A stretch of DNA of 64,000 nt, taken from NCBI RefSeq assembly GCF_900106065.1, contig NZ_LT629796.1, positions 6,052,501 through 6,116,500 on the forward strand. The letters run 5' to 3'. Positions 18,133 through 27,612 of the stretch are shown in pieces. Source of the DNA: Pseudomonas mandelii (lineage in GTDB: Bacteria; Pseudomonadota; Gammaproteobacteria; Pseudomonadales; Pseudomonadaceae). The position numbers and the translations under genes were made by a program. The number at the start of each line of letters is the position of its first letter. Position 1 is the stretch's first letter. The notes under the pieces were generated by a model. It was not told the origin of the DNA, did not search any database, and saw nothing but the letters and a program-made list of their open reading frames with translations.

Positions 18133-19326
18133 TTAGTAAAGGCATTCCACAGCCATGGCCGTGGCTTCACCGCCGCCGATGCAGATCGCTGCAACGCCGC
18201 GTTTCAGGCCTTTCTGGCGCAGGGCCGAGAGCAAGGTCACGAGAATCCGCGCGCCAGACGCACCAATCGGGTGGCCCAGGGCGCAGGCGCCGCCGTGCAC
18301 GTTGATCTTCTCGTGGGGGATTTCCAGTTTGGTCATGGTCACCAGACTGACCACCGCGAATGCTTCGTTGACTTCGAACAGCTCGACGTCGTCCACGGAC
18401 CAGCCGGTTTTCTTCAGCAGCTTCTTGATCGCGCCCACCGGTGCCACCGGGAACAGGCCCGGGGTATCGGCAAATGCAGCATGGCCGTGAATCACTGCCA
18501 GCGGTTTCAGACCTTGTTTCTGTGCTTCGGAACGGCGCATCAGGACCAGCGCCGCCGCACCGTCGGAAATCGAACTGGAGTTGGCCGCGGTCACCGTGCC
18601 GCCTTCGCGGAATGCCGGTTTCAGCGAAGTGATCTTGTCCAGCTTGGCTTTCGGTGGCTGTTCGTCGTTGCTGATCAGCACCTGCTCTTTTCCGACAGTC
18701 ACGGTAATCGGCACGATCTCGTCCTTGAAGCTGCCGTCCTTAATCGCCTGCTGCGCGCGGGTGGTCGAGGCAATGGCGAACGCGTCCTGGGCTTCGCGGC
18801 TGAAACCGTTGGTTTCGGCGCAATCCTCGGCGAAGGTGCCCATCAGGCGGCCCTTGTCGTAGGCGTCTTCCAGACCGTCGAGGAACATGGAATCGAGCAC
18901 GCGGCCATGGCCCATGCGGTAACCGCTGCGGGCGCGGTCCAGCAGGTACGGCGCGTTGGACATGCTTTCCATGCCGCCCGCGACGACCACCTCGGCGCTG
19001 CCGGCAACGAGCATGTCGTGGGCCAGAATCGCTGCTTCCATGCCCGAGCCGCACATCTTGTTCAGGGTGGTGCAGCGGGTCGATTTATCCAGCCCCGCGC
19101 CCAATGCAGCTTGCCGCGCCGGTGCCTGACCGAGCCCGGCGGGCAGTACGCAGCCAAACAGCACTTCTTCTACGGATTCAGGTTTGATACCCGCGCGTTC
19201 GACGGCAGCGCGGATCGCGGCAGCCCCCAGTTGCGGCGCGGTCAGGCTTTTCAGGTCGCCCTGGAAACCGCCCATCGGGGTGCGGACGGCGCTGACGATA
19301 ACGATGGGATCGTTGGCAATAGTCAT
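18133..19326 (-). CDS. Acetyl-CoA acetyltransferase (thiolase II type)
   Basis: This 397-residue thiolase carries the nucleophilic Cys in TTLNKMCGSGMEAA, the catalytic His in GGACALGHPIGASGARI and the second Cys in CIGGGEATAM near the C-terminus. It splits 2-methylacetoacetyl-CoA or acetoacetyl-CoA with CoA. The order synthetase, hydroxyacyl-CoA dehydrogenase, thiolase, acyl-CoA dehydrogenase, hydratase resembles what I recall of the P. putida fadDx-fadB2x-fadAx region, where this position is fadAx. I do not assert the symbol. It follows the dehydrogenase by 12 bases. Confidence 0.92.
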   Translation of the reverse strand: MTIANDPIVIVSAVRTPMGGFQGDLKSLTAPQLGAAAIRAAVERAGIKPESVEEVLFGCVLPAGLGQAPARQAALGAGLDKSTRCTTLNKMCGSGMEAAILAHDMLVAGSAEVVVAGGMESMSNAPYLLDRARSGYRMGHGRVLDSMFLDGLEDAYDKGRLMGTFAEDCAETNGFSREAQDAFAIASTTRAQQAIKDGSFKDEIVPITVTVGKEQVLISNDEQPPKAKLDKITSLKPAFREGGTVTAANSSSISDGAAALVLMRRSEAQKQGLKPLAVIHGHAAFADTPGLFPVAPVGAIKKLLKKTGWSVDDVELFEVNEAFAVVSLVTMTKLEIPHEKINVHGGACALGHPIGASGARILVTLLSALRQKGLKRGVAAICIGGGEATAMAVECLY

Positions 19327-19338
19327 GACAAATCCTCC

Positions 19339-20103
19339 TTATTTAGCGGCCATGCGCAAGGCACCGTCGAGACGGATCACCTCGCCATTGAGCATGCTGT
19401 TTTCAATGATATGCCTGACCAGCGCAGCATACTCGCCCGGTTTGCCCAGACGCGGCGGAAATGGCACACCAGCCGCCAGGGACGCGCGGACTTCCGGGGT
19501 CATGCCGGCCATCATCGGGGTTTCAAAAATGCCGGGGGCGATGGTCATCACGCGGATGCCGAAGCGCGCCAGTTCACGGGCGGCGGGCAAGGTCAGGCTG
19601 ACGATCGCGCCTTTGGACGCTGCATAAGCGGCCTGGCCAATCTGGCCATCGTAAGCCGCGGCTGAGGCGGTGTTGATGATCACGCCGCGTTCGCCGTCGG
19701 CATCCGCTTCGGTTTCGGCGATGGCCGCCGAAGCCAGGCGCAGCATATTGAAGCTGCCGATCAGGTTGACGTTGATCACCTGGCTGAAACTGGCCAGCGC
19801 GTGCGGGCCAGTCTTGCCGAGGATCTTCTCGCCACGCACGATGCCGGCGCAATTGACCAGACCGTTGAGACCGCCGAAGGCTTTCACCGTCGCCTGCACA
19901 GCGGCTTCGGCAGCGGCTTCGTCGCTGATGTCGGCCACTACGCTTTGCGCGCCGAGACGTTGCGCCTGGGCCGCGACCGCCTCGGCGTTCATGTCCACCA
20001 GCATCACTTTGGCGCCAGCCGCGACCAGCATTTCAGCGGTGGCCGCACCGAGGCCCGAGGCACCGCCGGTGACGAGAAAAACCTTGTTTTCGATCTGCAT
20101 CAT
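19339..20103 (-). CDS. 3-hydroxyacyl-CoA dehydrogenase, SDR type (HSD17B10-like)
   Basis: This 254-residue short-chain dehydrogenase has the NAD-binding [19 protein letters not shown] at about 12-30, the acidic residue of NAD preference in MLVDMN, and an active-site YAASK. It is the bacterial counterpart of type II (2-methyl-)3-hydroxybutyryl-CoA dehydrogenase. It oxidises 2-methyl-3-hydroxybutyryl-CoA to 2-methylacetoacetyl-CoA with NAD+, just before the thiolase step encoded next door. It lies 17 bases after the acyl-CoA synthetase gene. Confidence 0.9.
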   Translation of the reverse strand: MMQIENKVFLVTGGASGLGAATAEMLVAAGAKVMLVDMNAEAVAAQAQRLGAQSVVADISDEAAAEAAVQATVKAFGGLNGLVNCAGIVRGEKILGKTGPHALASFSQVINVNLIGSFNMLRLASAAIAETEADADGERGVIINTASAAAYDGQIGQAAYAASKGAIVSLTLPAARELARFGIRVMTIAPGIFETPMMAGMTPEVRASLAAGVPFPPRLGKPGEYAALVRHIIENSMLNGEVIRLDGALRMAAK

Positions 20104-20120
20104 TGTGTCCTTGATTCAAG

Positions 20121-21779
20121 CTAAACGTTCTTCGCCGCAGCCTCTTGAGCCTTGGCGATTTCCTGGTTGCGCAAGATAAAGCGCTGCAATTTGCCGCTTG
20201 GGGTTTTCGGCAACTCGCTGACAAATTCGATTTCACGCGGGTACGAATGCGCGGCCAGACGCTTGCGCACGTGTTGACGCAGTTCTTCGGCCAGCTCCGG
20301 CGTCGGGCGGTATTGCTCGCAAATCACGACGAAGGCTTTGACCAGTTCGGTGCGCTCCGGATCGGGTTTTCCGACGACGGCCGCTTCGATCACTGACGGG
20401 TGTTCGATCAATGCACTTTCCACATCGAACGGGCCGACGCGGTAGCCGGAAGTGGTGATCACGTCATCGCTGCGCCCGACGAAGCTGATGCTGCCGTCCG
20501 GGTTCCACTCGACGGTGTCGCCACTCAGGTAGTAGTTGCCAACGAAGGCCTTGGTTGGCGCGCCTTCGTAACCGGCGAACCAGCACATCGGCGACTGGGT
20601 ACGGTCGATGGCGAGGATGCCGGGCTGGCCGACGCCGAGCTCCTTGTATTCGTCGTCGAGCACCACGATGCGGTGGCCCGGCGAGGCAAACCCGGCGGCG
20701 CCCAAGTGGATCGGGTGCTCCAGGCCATGGTGATTGCACAGGACCATGCCCAGTTCGGTCTGGCCGTAATGGTCATGAATGACCACCCCGAGGTTGTCGG
20801 CGAACCAACGGATCACTTCCGGGTTCAGCGGCTCACCGGCGCTGCTGACGATACGCAGTTTGCCCTTGATCGACTTGGCGAACTCGTCGCCACCGGCAAT
20901 CAGCAAGCGATAGGCCGTCGGTGACCCGGTGAGGTTGGTGATCCCGTATTTATTGATCACCCGGCAGGTGCTTTCGAGGGTGAACGGGCCATCGTAAAAG
21001 GTGATCGGATGCCCCATCGCCATGGGACCGGTGACGCCGAAATAGATGCCGTAGGCCCAGCCCGGATCGGCGACGTTCCAGAACGCGTCTTCGGGGCGCA
21101 GGTCCACGGCGTCGCGGGTGTAGCTCTGGAAAGCGACAATGGCTTTGAGCGGCACCGACAGGGCTTTCGACGGGCCGGTGGTGCCCGAGGTGAACATCAG
21201 CAGGAACGGGTCTTCGCCGGTCAGCAATACCGGTTCGCACTCGGGGGAATAATTGGCCAGTTCGGCCCAGAAGCTGTAATCGCCACGGACGATGCCTTGG
21301 CCTTTCGCACCGCCGACGGTAACGATGGTCGGGCAGTCGGCGACTTCAATGAGTTTGGGGCGATTGACCGCATCGGTCACCACCACTTTGGCGCCGGAGC
21401 AGCTGAGTCGGTGTTCGATGGCTTTCGGGCCGAAGGCGGTAAACAGCGGCTGATAGACCGCGCCGATGCGCCAGGTGGCGAAGACGGTGATCAGCAATTC
21501 GATATTACGTGGCAGCAGGCCGGCGACCTTGTCGCCTTTTTTCACGCCCTGGGCCAGAAGGAAGTTGGCAAAGCGCGCGGCTTTGTCCTGCAAGTCCTTG
21601 AAGGTGTACGTGGCGCTGGCGCCGTCGCGGCCTTCCCAGAACAGCGCAATACGCCCCGGCAAGGCATGCCGGTCGCAACACTCGACGCAGGCGTTTAGGG
21701 CAGTCAGATCGCCGGCCAGGGCGGCGTCGACGGTGTGCTGATAATTGAACTGTGACGTGGCAGACAAGTAATCGCGCAT
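20121..21779 (-). CDS. AMP-forming short-chain acyl-CoA synthetase
   Basis: This 552-residue member of the ANL superfamily has the P-loop-like LMFTSGTTGPSKALSVP at about 193-209, HDHYGQTELGM, the hinge SGDTVEWNPDGSISFVGRSD and the C-terminal PKTPSGKLQRF with its adenylation Lys. It activates a free short or branched acid to its CoA ester via an acyl-adenylate. It is first in the minus-strand operon, so the pathway can start from external isobutyrate, 2-methylbutyrate or tiglate as well as from amino-acid catabolism (inference). An AraC regulator lies upstream in the same direction. Confidence 0.9.
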   Translation of the reverse strand: MRDYLSATSQFNYQHTVDAALAGDLTALNACVECCDRHALPGRIALFWEGRDGASATYTFKDLQDKAARFANFLLAQGVKKGDKVAGLLPRNIELLITVFATWRIGAVYQPLFTAFGPKAIEHRLSCSGAKVVVTDAVNRPKLIEVADCPTIVTVGGAKGQGIVRGDYSFWAELANYSPECEPVLLTGEDPFLLMFTSGTTGPSKALSVPLKAIVAFQSYTRDAVDLRPEDAFWNVADPGWAYGIYFGVTGPMAMGHPITFYDGPFTLESTCRVINKYGITNLTGSPTAYRLLIAGGDEFAKSIKGKLRIVSSAGEPLNPEVIRWFADNLGVVIHDHYGQTELGMVLCNHHGLEHPIHLGAAGFASPGHRIVVLDDEYKELGVGQPGILAIDRTQSPMCWFAGYEGAPTKAFVGNYYLSGDTVEWNPDGSISFVGRSDDVITTSGYRVGPFDVESALIEHPSVIEAAVVGKPDPERTELVKAFVVICEQYRPTPELAEELRQHVRKRLAAHSYPREIEFVSELPKTPSGKLQRFILRNQEIAKAQEAAAKNV

Positions 21780-21930
21780 TGCCAGAATCCCTGTGTATTT
21801 TTATTAGGTTGGGGGAACCGTAAAAACCACAGAAATACTCACCCCACGCGGGGCTCGGGGCAATGGTCAAAGCTATCAAGTTGTCTGACTGGTTTGGCCA
21901 AGGTAGCCAATGCGTGGGAATGATCGGTAT

Positions 21931-22947
21931 CTAGCTCGCTTCGTTGAGGATCAAACTCCGATAATGCCCAGGATTGGACCCCGACCACTTGCGAAACGCC
22001 TTGTAGAACGAACTCGCATCCGCAAACCCCAGCCGCGTGGCGATCTCGGCAAAGCTGATACTCGGCTCAGCCAGCCAGACAATGGCCAATTCCTTGCGCA
22101 CGCTGTCCTTGAGCCCTTGATAGGTCTGCCCTTCCTCCGCCAGGCGCCGGCGCAAGGTCGAGGCCGACATGCACAGTTGCTGCGCCAGAGGCTCGGTCTC
22201 CGGCCACTGATCGGCGGGCAACTGGCGTAAATCATGCTTGATCCGGCTCGCCAGGCTCTCCGGGTCGCGGTACTTGACCAGAATATTCGCTGGCGCATGG
22301 GCCAGGAAGCGCTTGAGTTCTTCCGGGCTGCGCTTGATCGGCAAGTCCAGGCAATCCGCCGAGAAAATCATCCGGGTGCGGGGCCGGTCGAATCGCAGGT
22401 TCTCGGAAAACATCACCTGATAGTCATCGCAGAAATCCGGCGCCGGGCAACGTAATTCAATGGCCAGAATCGGTATCCGCCGCCCCGCCAGCCAACAGGC
22501 AACGCCGTGCACGATCATCCAGTAGGTGAAATAGGTAAAGGCCCGGCGCGGGTCCAGCTCATCTTCCAGCAACACGATCTCCGCCAGGCTTTGCTGACGA
22601 ACCAGCTGCGCCGGCATGCGTTCGAGCATCAACGACAGGAAACTCAGGCCTGAGGTCAGGCCGGCTGCCAGGCTCGGCTGGATCATCGAGCTGCGGCAGA
22701 GAAACTCAAGGCTGCCGGATTTGAGTTTGCGCGGGTCCATGCCAAAAAATTCATCGTCCCCGCGCCTGGCCAGCAAGCGCCAAAGCCGTGCATACGCCGT
22801 CGCCGGAACGCGGGCATCGCTGGTTTGCAGCAGCTGCGGATCGATGCCGACCTTGTTCAATACCTCGTCGGTGGCGGCTCCGGGGGCGCAGCTTTGCAAC
22901 AGGGCTTCACGCACCAGTTGGATGGCGATGGTGTCTTTTTCCGACAT
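21931..22947 (-). CDS. AraC-family regulator with N-terminal arabinose-binding-like domain
   Basis: A 338-residue protein if started at the ATG complementary to 22945-22947. The long N-terminal domain is of the type found in OruR/ArgR-like AraC regulators, and the C-terminal double HTH contains FAEIATRLGFADASSFYKAF. It probably activates the acyl-CoA operon just downstream (21779-16076). A longer frame reaches 23100, but its first 38 or so residues are REP-derived or lack a ribosome binding site. A methionine at 22986 is an alternative start. Confidence 0.85.
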   Translation of the reverse strand: MSEKDTIAIQLVREALLQSCAPGAATDEVLNKVGIDPQLLQTSDARVPATAYARLWRLLARRGDDEFFGMDPRKLKSGSLEFLCRSSMIQPSLAAGLTSGLSFLSLMLERMPAQLVRQQSLAEIVLLEDELDPRRAFTYFTYWMIVHGVACWLAGRRIPILAIELRCPAPDFCDDYQVMFSENLRFDRPRTRMIFSADCLDLPIKRSPEELKRFLAHAPANILVKYRDPESLASRIKHDLRQLPADQWPETEPLAQQLCMSASTLRRRLAEEGQTYQGLKDSVRKELAIVWLAEPSISFAEIATRLGFADASSFYKAFRKWSGSNPGHYRSLILNEAS

Positions 22948-23009
22948 TGAGCGAGGTGGGCCTTGATCTTGTTTGAGTGCCGGCATCTTAGCGCACAGCG
23001 ACCCAATCC

Positions 23010-23115
23010 TGTAGGAGCGAGCGGTGCGGCGATCCGACTTGCCCGCGAAGCAGGCGACTCGGTCTTGCCCTGATACCGAGTAATCGTTCTTCGCGGGCAA
23101 GCCTCGCTCCTACAA
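23010..23115. repeat. REP pair, left copy with small insertion
   Basis: The right copy is a normal inverted REP. The left copy is split by about 20 extra bases (GCGGTGCGGCGATCCGACTT in the middle of the core). It lies between the AraC gene and the iron-uptake promoter. Confidence 0.75.
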
Positions 23116-23179
23116 GGGGGTGGTGTGATCTTTAGAGTTGTTCAGGTTAGGTTCAGGTAAATGCCAATGAATGCCATTT

Positions 23180-23198
23180 GGGAATGAGTGTCATTATG
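23180..23198 (+). promoter_or_regulatory. Fur box upstream of efeU
   Basis: The 19-mer GGGAATGAGTGTCATTATG matches the classical Fur consensus GATAATGATAATCATTATC at 13 of 19 positions, with the inverted halves AATGA and TCATTAT intact. It lies 40 bases before the efeU ATG. Iron-replete Fur should bind here and shut off the locus. Confidence 0.7.
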
Positions 23199-23238
23199 TT
23201 ACAACTTAGCACCCTATCTAATTCCACGACGGTGCTGA

Positions 23239-24078
23239 ATGCTTGTTCCTTTTCTGATCATGCTGCGCGAAGGCATTGAAGCCGCGTTGATCGTTGGCAT
23301 CATCGCCAGCTACCTCAAGCAGACCGGCCGTGGCCAGTGGATGCCCGCCGTTTGGATCGGCGTTTTCCTTGCCGTTGCGCTGGCCTTGTTGGTGGGCGGT
23401 GGTCTGGAGCTGGTGAGCGCCGAATTCCCGCAGAAACAACAGGAGTTGTTTGAAGGTGTGGTCGGCCTGGTGGCTGTCGGCATTCTCAGCTCCATGGTCT
23501 TCTGGATGCGCAAAGTGGCGCGTTCGATCAAGCACTCGCTGCACGTCTCCCTCGACCACGCGCTGACCGGCTCCAAACACCAGGTCACGGCACTGATCGC
23601 CATGGTGTTTTTCGCCGTGGCCCGGGAAGGCCTGGAGACGGTGTTCTTCCTGCTCGCGGTGTTCCAGCAGAGCGAAGGCCCGGCGGCACCGATCGGCGCC
23701 CTCCTCGGCCTGATCCTGGCGATCATCGTCGGCTTCCTGATCTACACCGGCAGCATGCGCCTGAACCTCGGCGCGTTCTTCCGCTGGACCGGCTTGTTCA
23801 TCCTGGTGGTGGCGGCGGGCATTCTCGCCAACTCGGTGCAGGCGCTGCATGAAGCCGGAGTCTGGAATCACCTGCAAACCGTGCTCTTGGACTTCAGTGC
23901 GACGCTGCCGATGGACGGCCCGGTGGGTTCGGTGCTGGCCGGCATGTTCGGTTACCAGGACGCGCCGACGGTCAGCACCCTCGGGGCCTATCTGATTTAC
24001 CTGGCAGTGGCGCTGGTGATGTTCTTCATCCCAGCCCCGGCACCCGCTGAACAACCTTCTTCCGTTTCCAGCCAATAA
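23239..24078 (+). CDS. efeU: FTR1-family iron permease EfeU
   Basis: This 279-residue inner-membrane protein has seven hydrophobic segments. The two iron-binding R-E-G-x-E motifs of the family are REGIE (about 10-14) and REGLE (about 132-136). It moves iron across the inner membrane using iron delivered by EfeO. The length is close to E. coli EfeU (276). The start is ATG 23239, with a weak ribosome binding site. It heads a four-gene operon behind a Fur box. Confidence 0.92.
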   Translation: MLVPFLIMLREGIEAALIVGIIASYLKQTGRGQWMPAVWIGVFLAVALALLVGGGLELVSAEFPQKQQELFEGVVGLVAVGILSSMVFWMRKVARSIKHSLHVSLDHALTGSKHQVTALIAMVFFAVAREGLETVFFLLAVFQQSEGPAAPIGALLGLILAIIVGFLIYTGSMRLNLGAFFRWTGLFILVVAAGILANSVQALHEAGVWNHLQTVLLDFSATLPMDGPVGSVLAGMFGYQDAPTVSTLGAYLIYLAVALVMFFIPAPAPAEQPSSVSSQ

Positions 24079-24086
24079 GGGCACCC

Positions 24087-25286
24087 ATGCCAAATCAAGC
24101 CCCTCCCCAGGCCTCGCCTCCCCGCGCCTTGCGCTGGGCGGTGGCCGGTTCGGTGATCGTGATGATCGCCGCCGGCGGCCTGTTCTACTACGCCTCGAAA
24201 ATGGCGGCGGCCAAGCGCCAGGTTAACCATGACGAAGTGCTGGTGACTATTCACCCGCACAGCTGCGAGCCGAATGCGCTGTCCGTTCCGGCGGGTCGCG
24301 CCAGCTTCCGCATCGTCAATCGCTCGGACCGGGCGGTGGAATGGGAGATCCTTGACGGCGTGCTGGTAGTCGAAGAACGGGAAAACATCGCGCCGGGCCT
24401 GAGCCAGGTGATCAATGCCAACCTGCTACCCGGCGACTATGCGATCACCTGCGGATTGCTGAGCAACCCGCGAGGCACCTTGCACGTGACTCCGACTGCC
24501 GCCTCCGACGCGGCCGCCAAGGCCAAGCCGTCGATGGTCGCCTTCGTAGGGCCGTTGTCAGAATTCCGTGTGTACCTGAGCAGTCAAAGCAGCGCGCTGA
24601 TCAAAGCCGTCGCCGCCCTTGAGCAAGCAATCGCCGCTGGCGACCTGAGCCAGGCACAAGCGCTGTATGTGCCCGCCCGCGCCGCTTATCAACGGATCGC
24701 CCCCGCCGCCCAGCGTCTGGCTGAACTGGACAACGCCATCAATGCCCGCGCCGATTACTTCGAGAAACGCGAACAGGATCCAGCCTTCAGCGGTTTCCAC
24801 CGCATCGAGTACGCGCTGTTCCAGCAACGCAACCTCGACGGTCTGGCACCGGTTGCCCAGCGCTTGAGCAGCGACGTCGCCACGCTCAAACAGCAACTGC
24901 TCGCGCAATCGCTGCCACCGGAGCAGTTGGTGAGCATTGTCGTGCGCAATCTGCACAGCCTCGCCGATGTGCGTGCCAGCAGCGGTGAAGAAGAACGCTA
25001 CAGCCACACCGACCTGAACGGTTTCGCCGCCAACCTCTTTGCTGCGCGCAAAGTCGTCGACCTGTTGCGCCCGTTGCTGACCAAGTCCGCCACCGAGTTG
25101 TTGCCGAAGATCGACAGCGCGATCACTGCCCTCGATGCCGAACTCAATGGGTTGAAGGTCCAGGACGGCTACGCGAGCTACGACACAGTGAGTGCCGCGC
25201 AGCGTAAACAGATCGCCGACAAGGCCAAGGCGCTGGCCGACGCACTCGATGGAATCGATCCCGCCCTCGGCCTTTCCGGCCTTTAA
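24087..25286 (+). CDS. efeO: Iron-uptake protein EfeO (cupredoxin plus M75 domain)
   Basis: This 399-residue protein has a single N-terminal membrane anchor or signal at about residues 14-34. A cupredoxin-like domain follows (HPHSCEPNALSVPAGRASF; later CGLLSNPRGTLHV), then an imelysin/M75 domain with the HxxE metal motif in FHRIEYALF and GEEERYSHTDL. It is the periplasmic partner that presents iron to EfeU. It lies 8 bases after efeU. The full two-domain form separates it from the shorter M75 protein at 26627. Confidence 0.92.
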   Translation: MPNQAPPQASPPRALRWAVAGSVIVMIAAGGLFYYASKMAAAKRQVNHDEVLVTIHPHSCEPNALSVPAGRASFRIVNRSDRAVEWEILDGVLVVEERENIAPGLSQVINANLLPGDYAITCGLLSNPRGTLHVTPTAASDAAAKAKPSMVAFVGPLSEFRVYLSSQSSALIKAVAALEQAIAAGDLSQAQALYVPARAAYQRIAPAAQRLAELDNAINARADYFEKREQDPAFSGFHRIEYALFQQRNLDGLAPVAQRLSSDVATLKQQLLAQSLPPEQLVSIVVRNLHSLADVRASSGEEERYSHTDLNGFAANLFAARKVVDLLRPLLTKSATELLPKIDSAITALDAELNGLKVQDGYASYDTVSAAQRKQIADKAKALADALDGIDPALGLSGL

Positions 25287-25304
25287 GCAGAAGACTCAAA
25301 ACCG

Positions 25305-26603
25305 ATGAACGATTCAGAACACTTCAACCTCCAGCGTCGCCGGGTATTGATGGGCATGGGCGCTGCGGGTGTTGCGCTGGCAGGCTCCGCACTGAGCTGC
25401 CCGGCGATGGCCGCAAGCCCCGCGCAAGTCACCGAAGCACCAAGCAGCGACAAGACCGAAGACCGCCACGCGTTCCACGGCAAGCACCAGACCGGCATCG
25501 TCACTCCGCGCCCGGCGTCCGGCATGTTGGTGTCGTTTGATGTGCTGGCCAGTGATCGCGAGGACCTGGAACGGCTATTCCGCACCCTCAACGAGCGCAT
25601 CGCGTTCCTGATGCAGGGCGGACCGGTGGCGCAAGTCGATCCGAAACTGCCCCCGGTGGATTCGGGCATCCTCGGCCCGGTGGTCACGCCGGACAACCTG
25701 ACCATCACCGTATCGGTGGGCGAGTCGCTGTTCGACGAGCGCTTCGGCCTGGCCGCGGCCAAGCCCAAACGGTTGAGCCGCATGGTCGGTTTTCCTAACG
25801 ATGCTCTGGACGCCGATTGCTGCCACGGCGACCTGAGTCTGCAGTTTTGCGCCAACACCACCGACACCAACATCCACGCCCTGCGCGACATTGTGAAAAA
25901 CCTGCCGGACCTGCTGCTGGTGCGCTGGAAACAGGAAGGCAGCGTGCCGCCCCAGGCCCCGGCGAAACCCGGTGTGCCGGCGCAGAGCGCACGCAATTTC
26001 CTGGGGTTTCGCGACGGCTCGGCGAACCCGGACTCCAACGATGCCAAGTCCATGGACAGCATCGTCTGGGTGCAACCGGGCAGCGACGAACCGGCGTGGG
26101 CCGCCAATGGCAGCTATCAGGCGGTGCGGATCATCCGCAACTTCGTCGAGCGCTGGGACCGCACGCCCTTGCAGGAACAGGAAAGCATTCTCGGACGCAT
26201 AAAAGCCACCGGCGCGCCCATGGGCGGCGCCCATGAAACTGAAGTTCCGGACTACGCCAAGGACCCGCAAGGCAAACTGACCAAACTCGACGCGCATATC
26301 CGCCTGGCCAACCCGCGCACTGCTGCGACCCAGGCCAACCTGATCCTGCGCCGGCCGTTCAACTACTCCAACGGCGTGAACAAGAACGGCCAGTTGGACA
26401 TGGGTTTGTTGTTCATCTGCTACCAGGCCGATCTGGACAAAGGTTTTATCACCGTGCAGACCCGACTCAACGGCGAGCCGCTGGAGGAATACCTCAAGCC
26501 GGTCGGCGGCGGTTACTTCTTCACCCTGCCGGGTGTGACGGGCGACCAGGACTTCATCGGTCGCTCGCTGCTTGACGCTGCCTCACCCAAAACAAACACC
26601 TGA
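25305..26603 (+). CDS. efeB: Deferrochelatase/DyP-type peroxidase EfeB
   Basis: This 432-residue protein has a Tat signal ([20 protein letters not shown], ending about residue 40 at PAMAA), so it is exported folded with haem. The DyP hallmark [10 protein letters not shown] contains the distal Asp, and a proximal His is expected further on in the C-terminal half. EfeB works with EfeO/EfeU in iron acquisition and may release iron from haem. It follows efeO by 18 bases. Confidence 0.93.
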   Translation: MNDSEHFNLQRRRVLMGMGAAGVALAGSALSCPAMAASPAQVTEAPSSDKTEDRHAFHGKHQTGIVTPRPASGMLVSFDVLASDREDLERLFRTLNERIAFLMQGGPVAQVDPKLPPVDSGILGPVVTPDNLTITVSVGESLFDERFGLAAAKPKRLSRMVGFPNDALDADCCHGDLSLQFCANTTDTNIHALRDIVKNLPDLLLVRWKQEGSVPPQAPAKPGVPAQSARNFLGFRDGSANPDSNDAKSMDSIVWVQPGSDEPAWAANGSYQAVRIIRNFVERWDRTPLQEQESILGRIKATGAPMGGAHETEVPDYAKDPQGKLTKLDAHIRLANPRTAATQANLILRRPFNYSNGVNKNGQLDMGLLFICYQADLDKGFITVQTRLNGEPLEEYLKPVGGGYFFTLPGVTGDQDFIGRSLLDAASPKTNT

Positions 26604-26626
26604 ACAACCCCACACGGAACCGTCCC

Positions 26627-27451
26627 ATGAAAAAGTCGCCCCTCGCGTTATTGCTGACCCTAGGCTTGCTCAATACCCCGCTGTCGGCTTTCGCGGCGAC
26701 GGCGCCGCTGGAGTTGGTGCAGCCGATTTCGGATTACAAAATCTATGTCACCGAGCAACTGGATGAGCTGGCCAGCCACACACAGCAGTTCACCGATGCA
26801 GTGAAAAAAGGCGACTTGGCCACCGCCAGGAAACTGTACGCACCGACCCGGGTTTTCTACGAATCGATCGAGCCGATTGCCGAGCTGTTCAGCGACCTCG
26901 ATGCCTCCATCGACTCACGCGTTGATGACCACGAAAAAGGCGTGACGGCCGAAGATTTCACCGGTTTCCACCGCATTGAATATTCGCTGTTCTCGCAAAA
27001 CAGCACCCAGGGTCTCGATCAACTGGCCGATGGCTTGAACAAAGACGTCAAAGACCTGCAAACCCGCGTCGCCGGCCTGACCTTCCCGCCCGAGAAAGTG
27101 GTGGGCGGCGCCGCTGCCTTGCTTGAAGAAGTGGCGGCCACCAAGATCTCCGGTGAAGAAGACCGCTACAGCCACACTGACCTGTATGACTTCCAGGGCA
27201 ACATCGACGGCGCGAAGAAAATCGTCGACCTGTTCCGTCCGCAGATCGAAAAGCAGGACGCGGCGTTTATTGCCAAGGTCGACAAGAACTTTGCCAGCGT
27301 GAACAAGATTCTGGCGAAGTACAAAACCGGGGATGGTGGGTTCGAGACGTATGACAAGGTGAAAGAGAACGACCGCAAGGCGTTGGTTGGGCCGGTGAAT
27401 ACGTTGGCTGAAGACCTTTCCACATTGCGTGGGAAATTGGGTTTGAACTGA
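26627..27451 (+). CDS. Second EfeO-like protein, M75 domain only (EfeM type)
   Basis: This 274-residue protein has a Sec signal peptide (MKKSPLALLLTLGLLNTPLS, cleaved after AFA). A single imelysin/M75 domain follows, with FHRIEYSLF (HxxE) and GEEDRYSHTDLYDF. It lacks the cupredoxin domain of EfeO. It is the last gene of the operon, 23 bases after efeB. It would bind iron in the periplasm as an alternative or auxiliary carrier. Having both an EfeO and an EfeM form in one operon is worth noting. Confidence 0.9.
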   Translation: MKKSPLALLLTLGLLNTPLSAFAATAPLELVQPISDYKIYVTEQLDELASHTQQFTDAVKKGDLATARKLYAPTRVFYESIEPIAELFSDLDASIDSRVDDHEKGVTAEDFTGFHRIEYSLFSQNSTQGLDQLADGLNKDVKDLQTRVAGLTFPPEKVVGGAAALLEEVAATKISGEEDRYSHTDLYDFQGNIDGAKKIVDLFRPQIEKQDAAFIAKVDKNFASVNKILAKYKTGDGGFETYDKVKENDRKALVGPVNTLAEDLSTLRGKLGLN

Positions 27452-27473
27452 TTTTTCGTAGCGTTTTGGCGGG

Positions 27474-27523
27474 CTTCTTCGCGGGCAAGCCTCGCTCCTG
27501 CTGCGAGGCTTGCCCGCGAAGGC
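27474..27523. repeat. REP pair, closely spaced
   Basis: Two inverted REP cores almost back to back (CGCGGGCAAGCCTCGCTCCT then TGCGAGGCTTGCCCGCGAAG) form a tight hairpin after the iron operon. Confidence 0.85.
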
Positions 27524-27612
27524 ATTATCACGCTCACCGATATTCCTCCTGCCTTGCACATAACCCGCGCTAACATCCCCCGCCAATAATAAAAGCTCAC
27601 GGAAGACTCACC

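Noticed and set aside
23010..23115. REP pair with split left arm taken as an insertion-sequence target
   Set aside because: The extra 20 bases are too short for an IS and show no target duplication; simple repeat divergence explains it.
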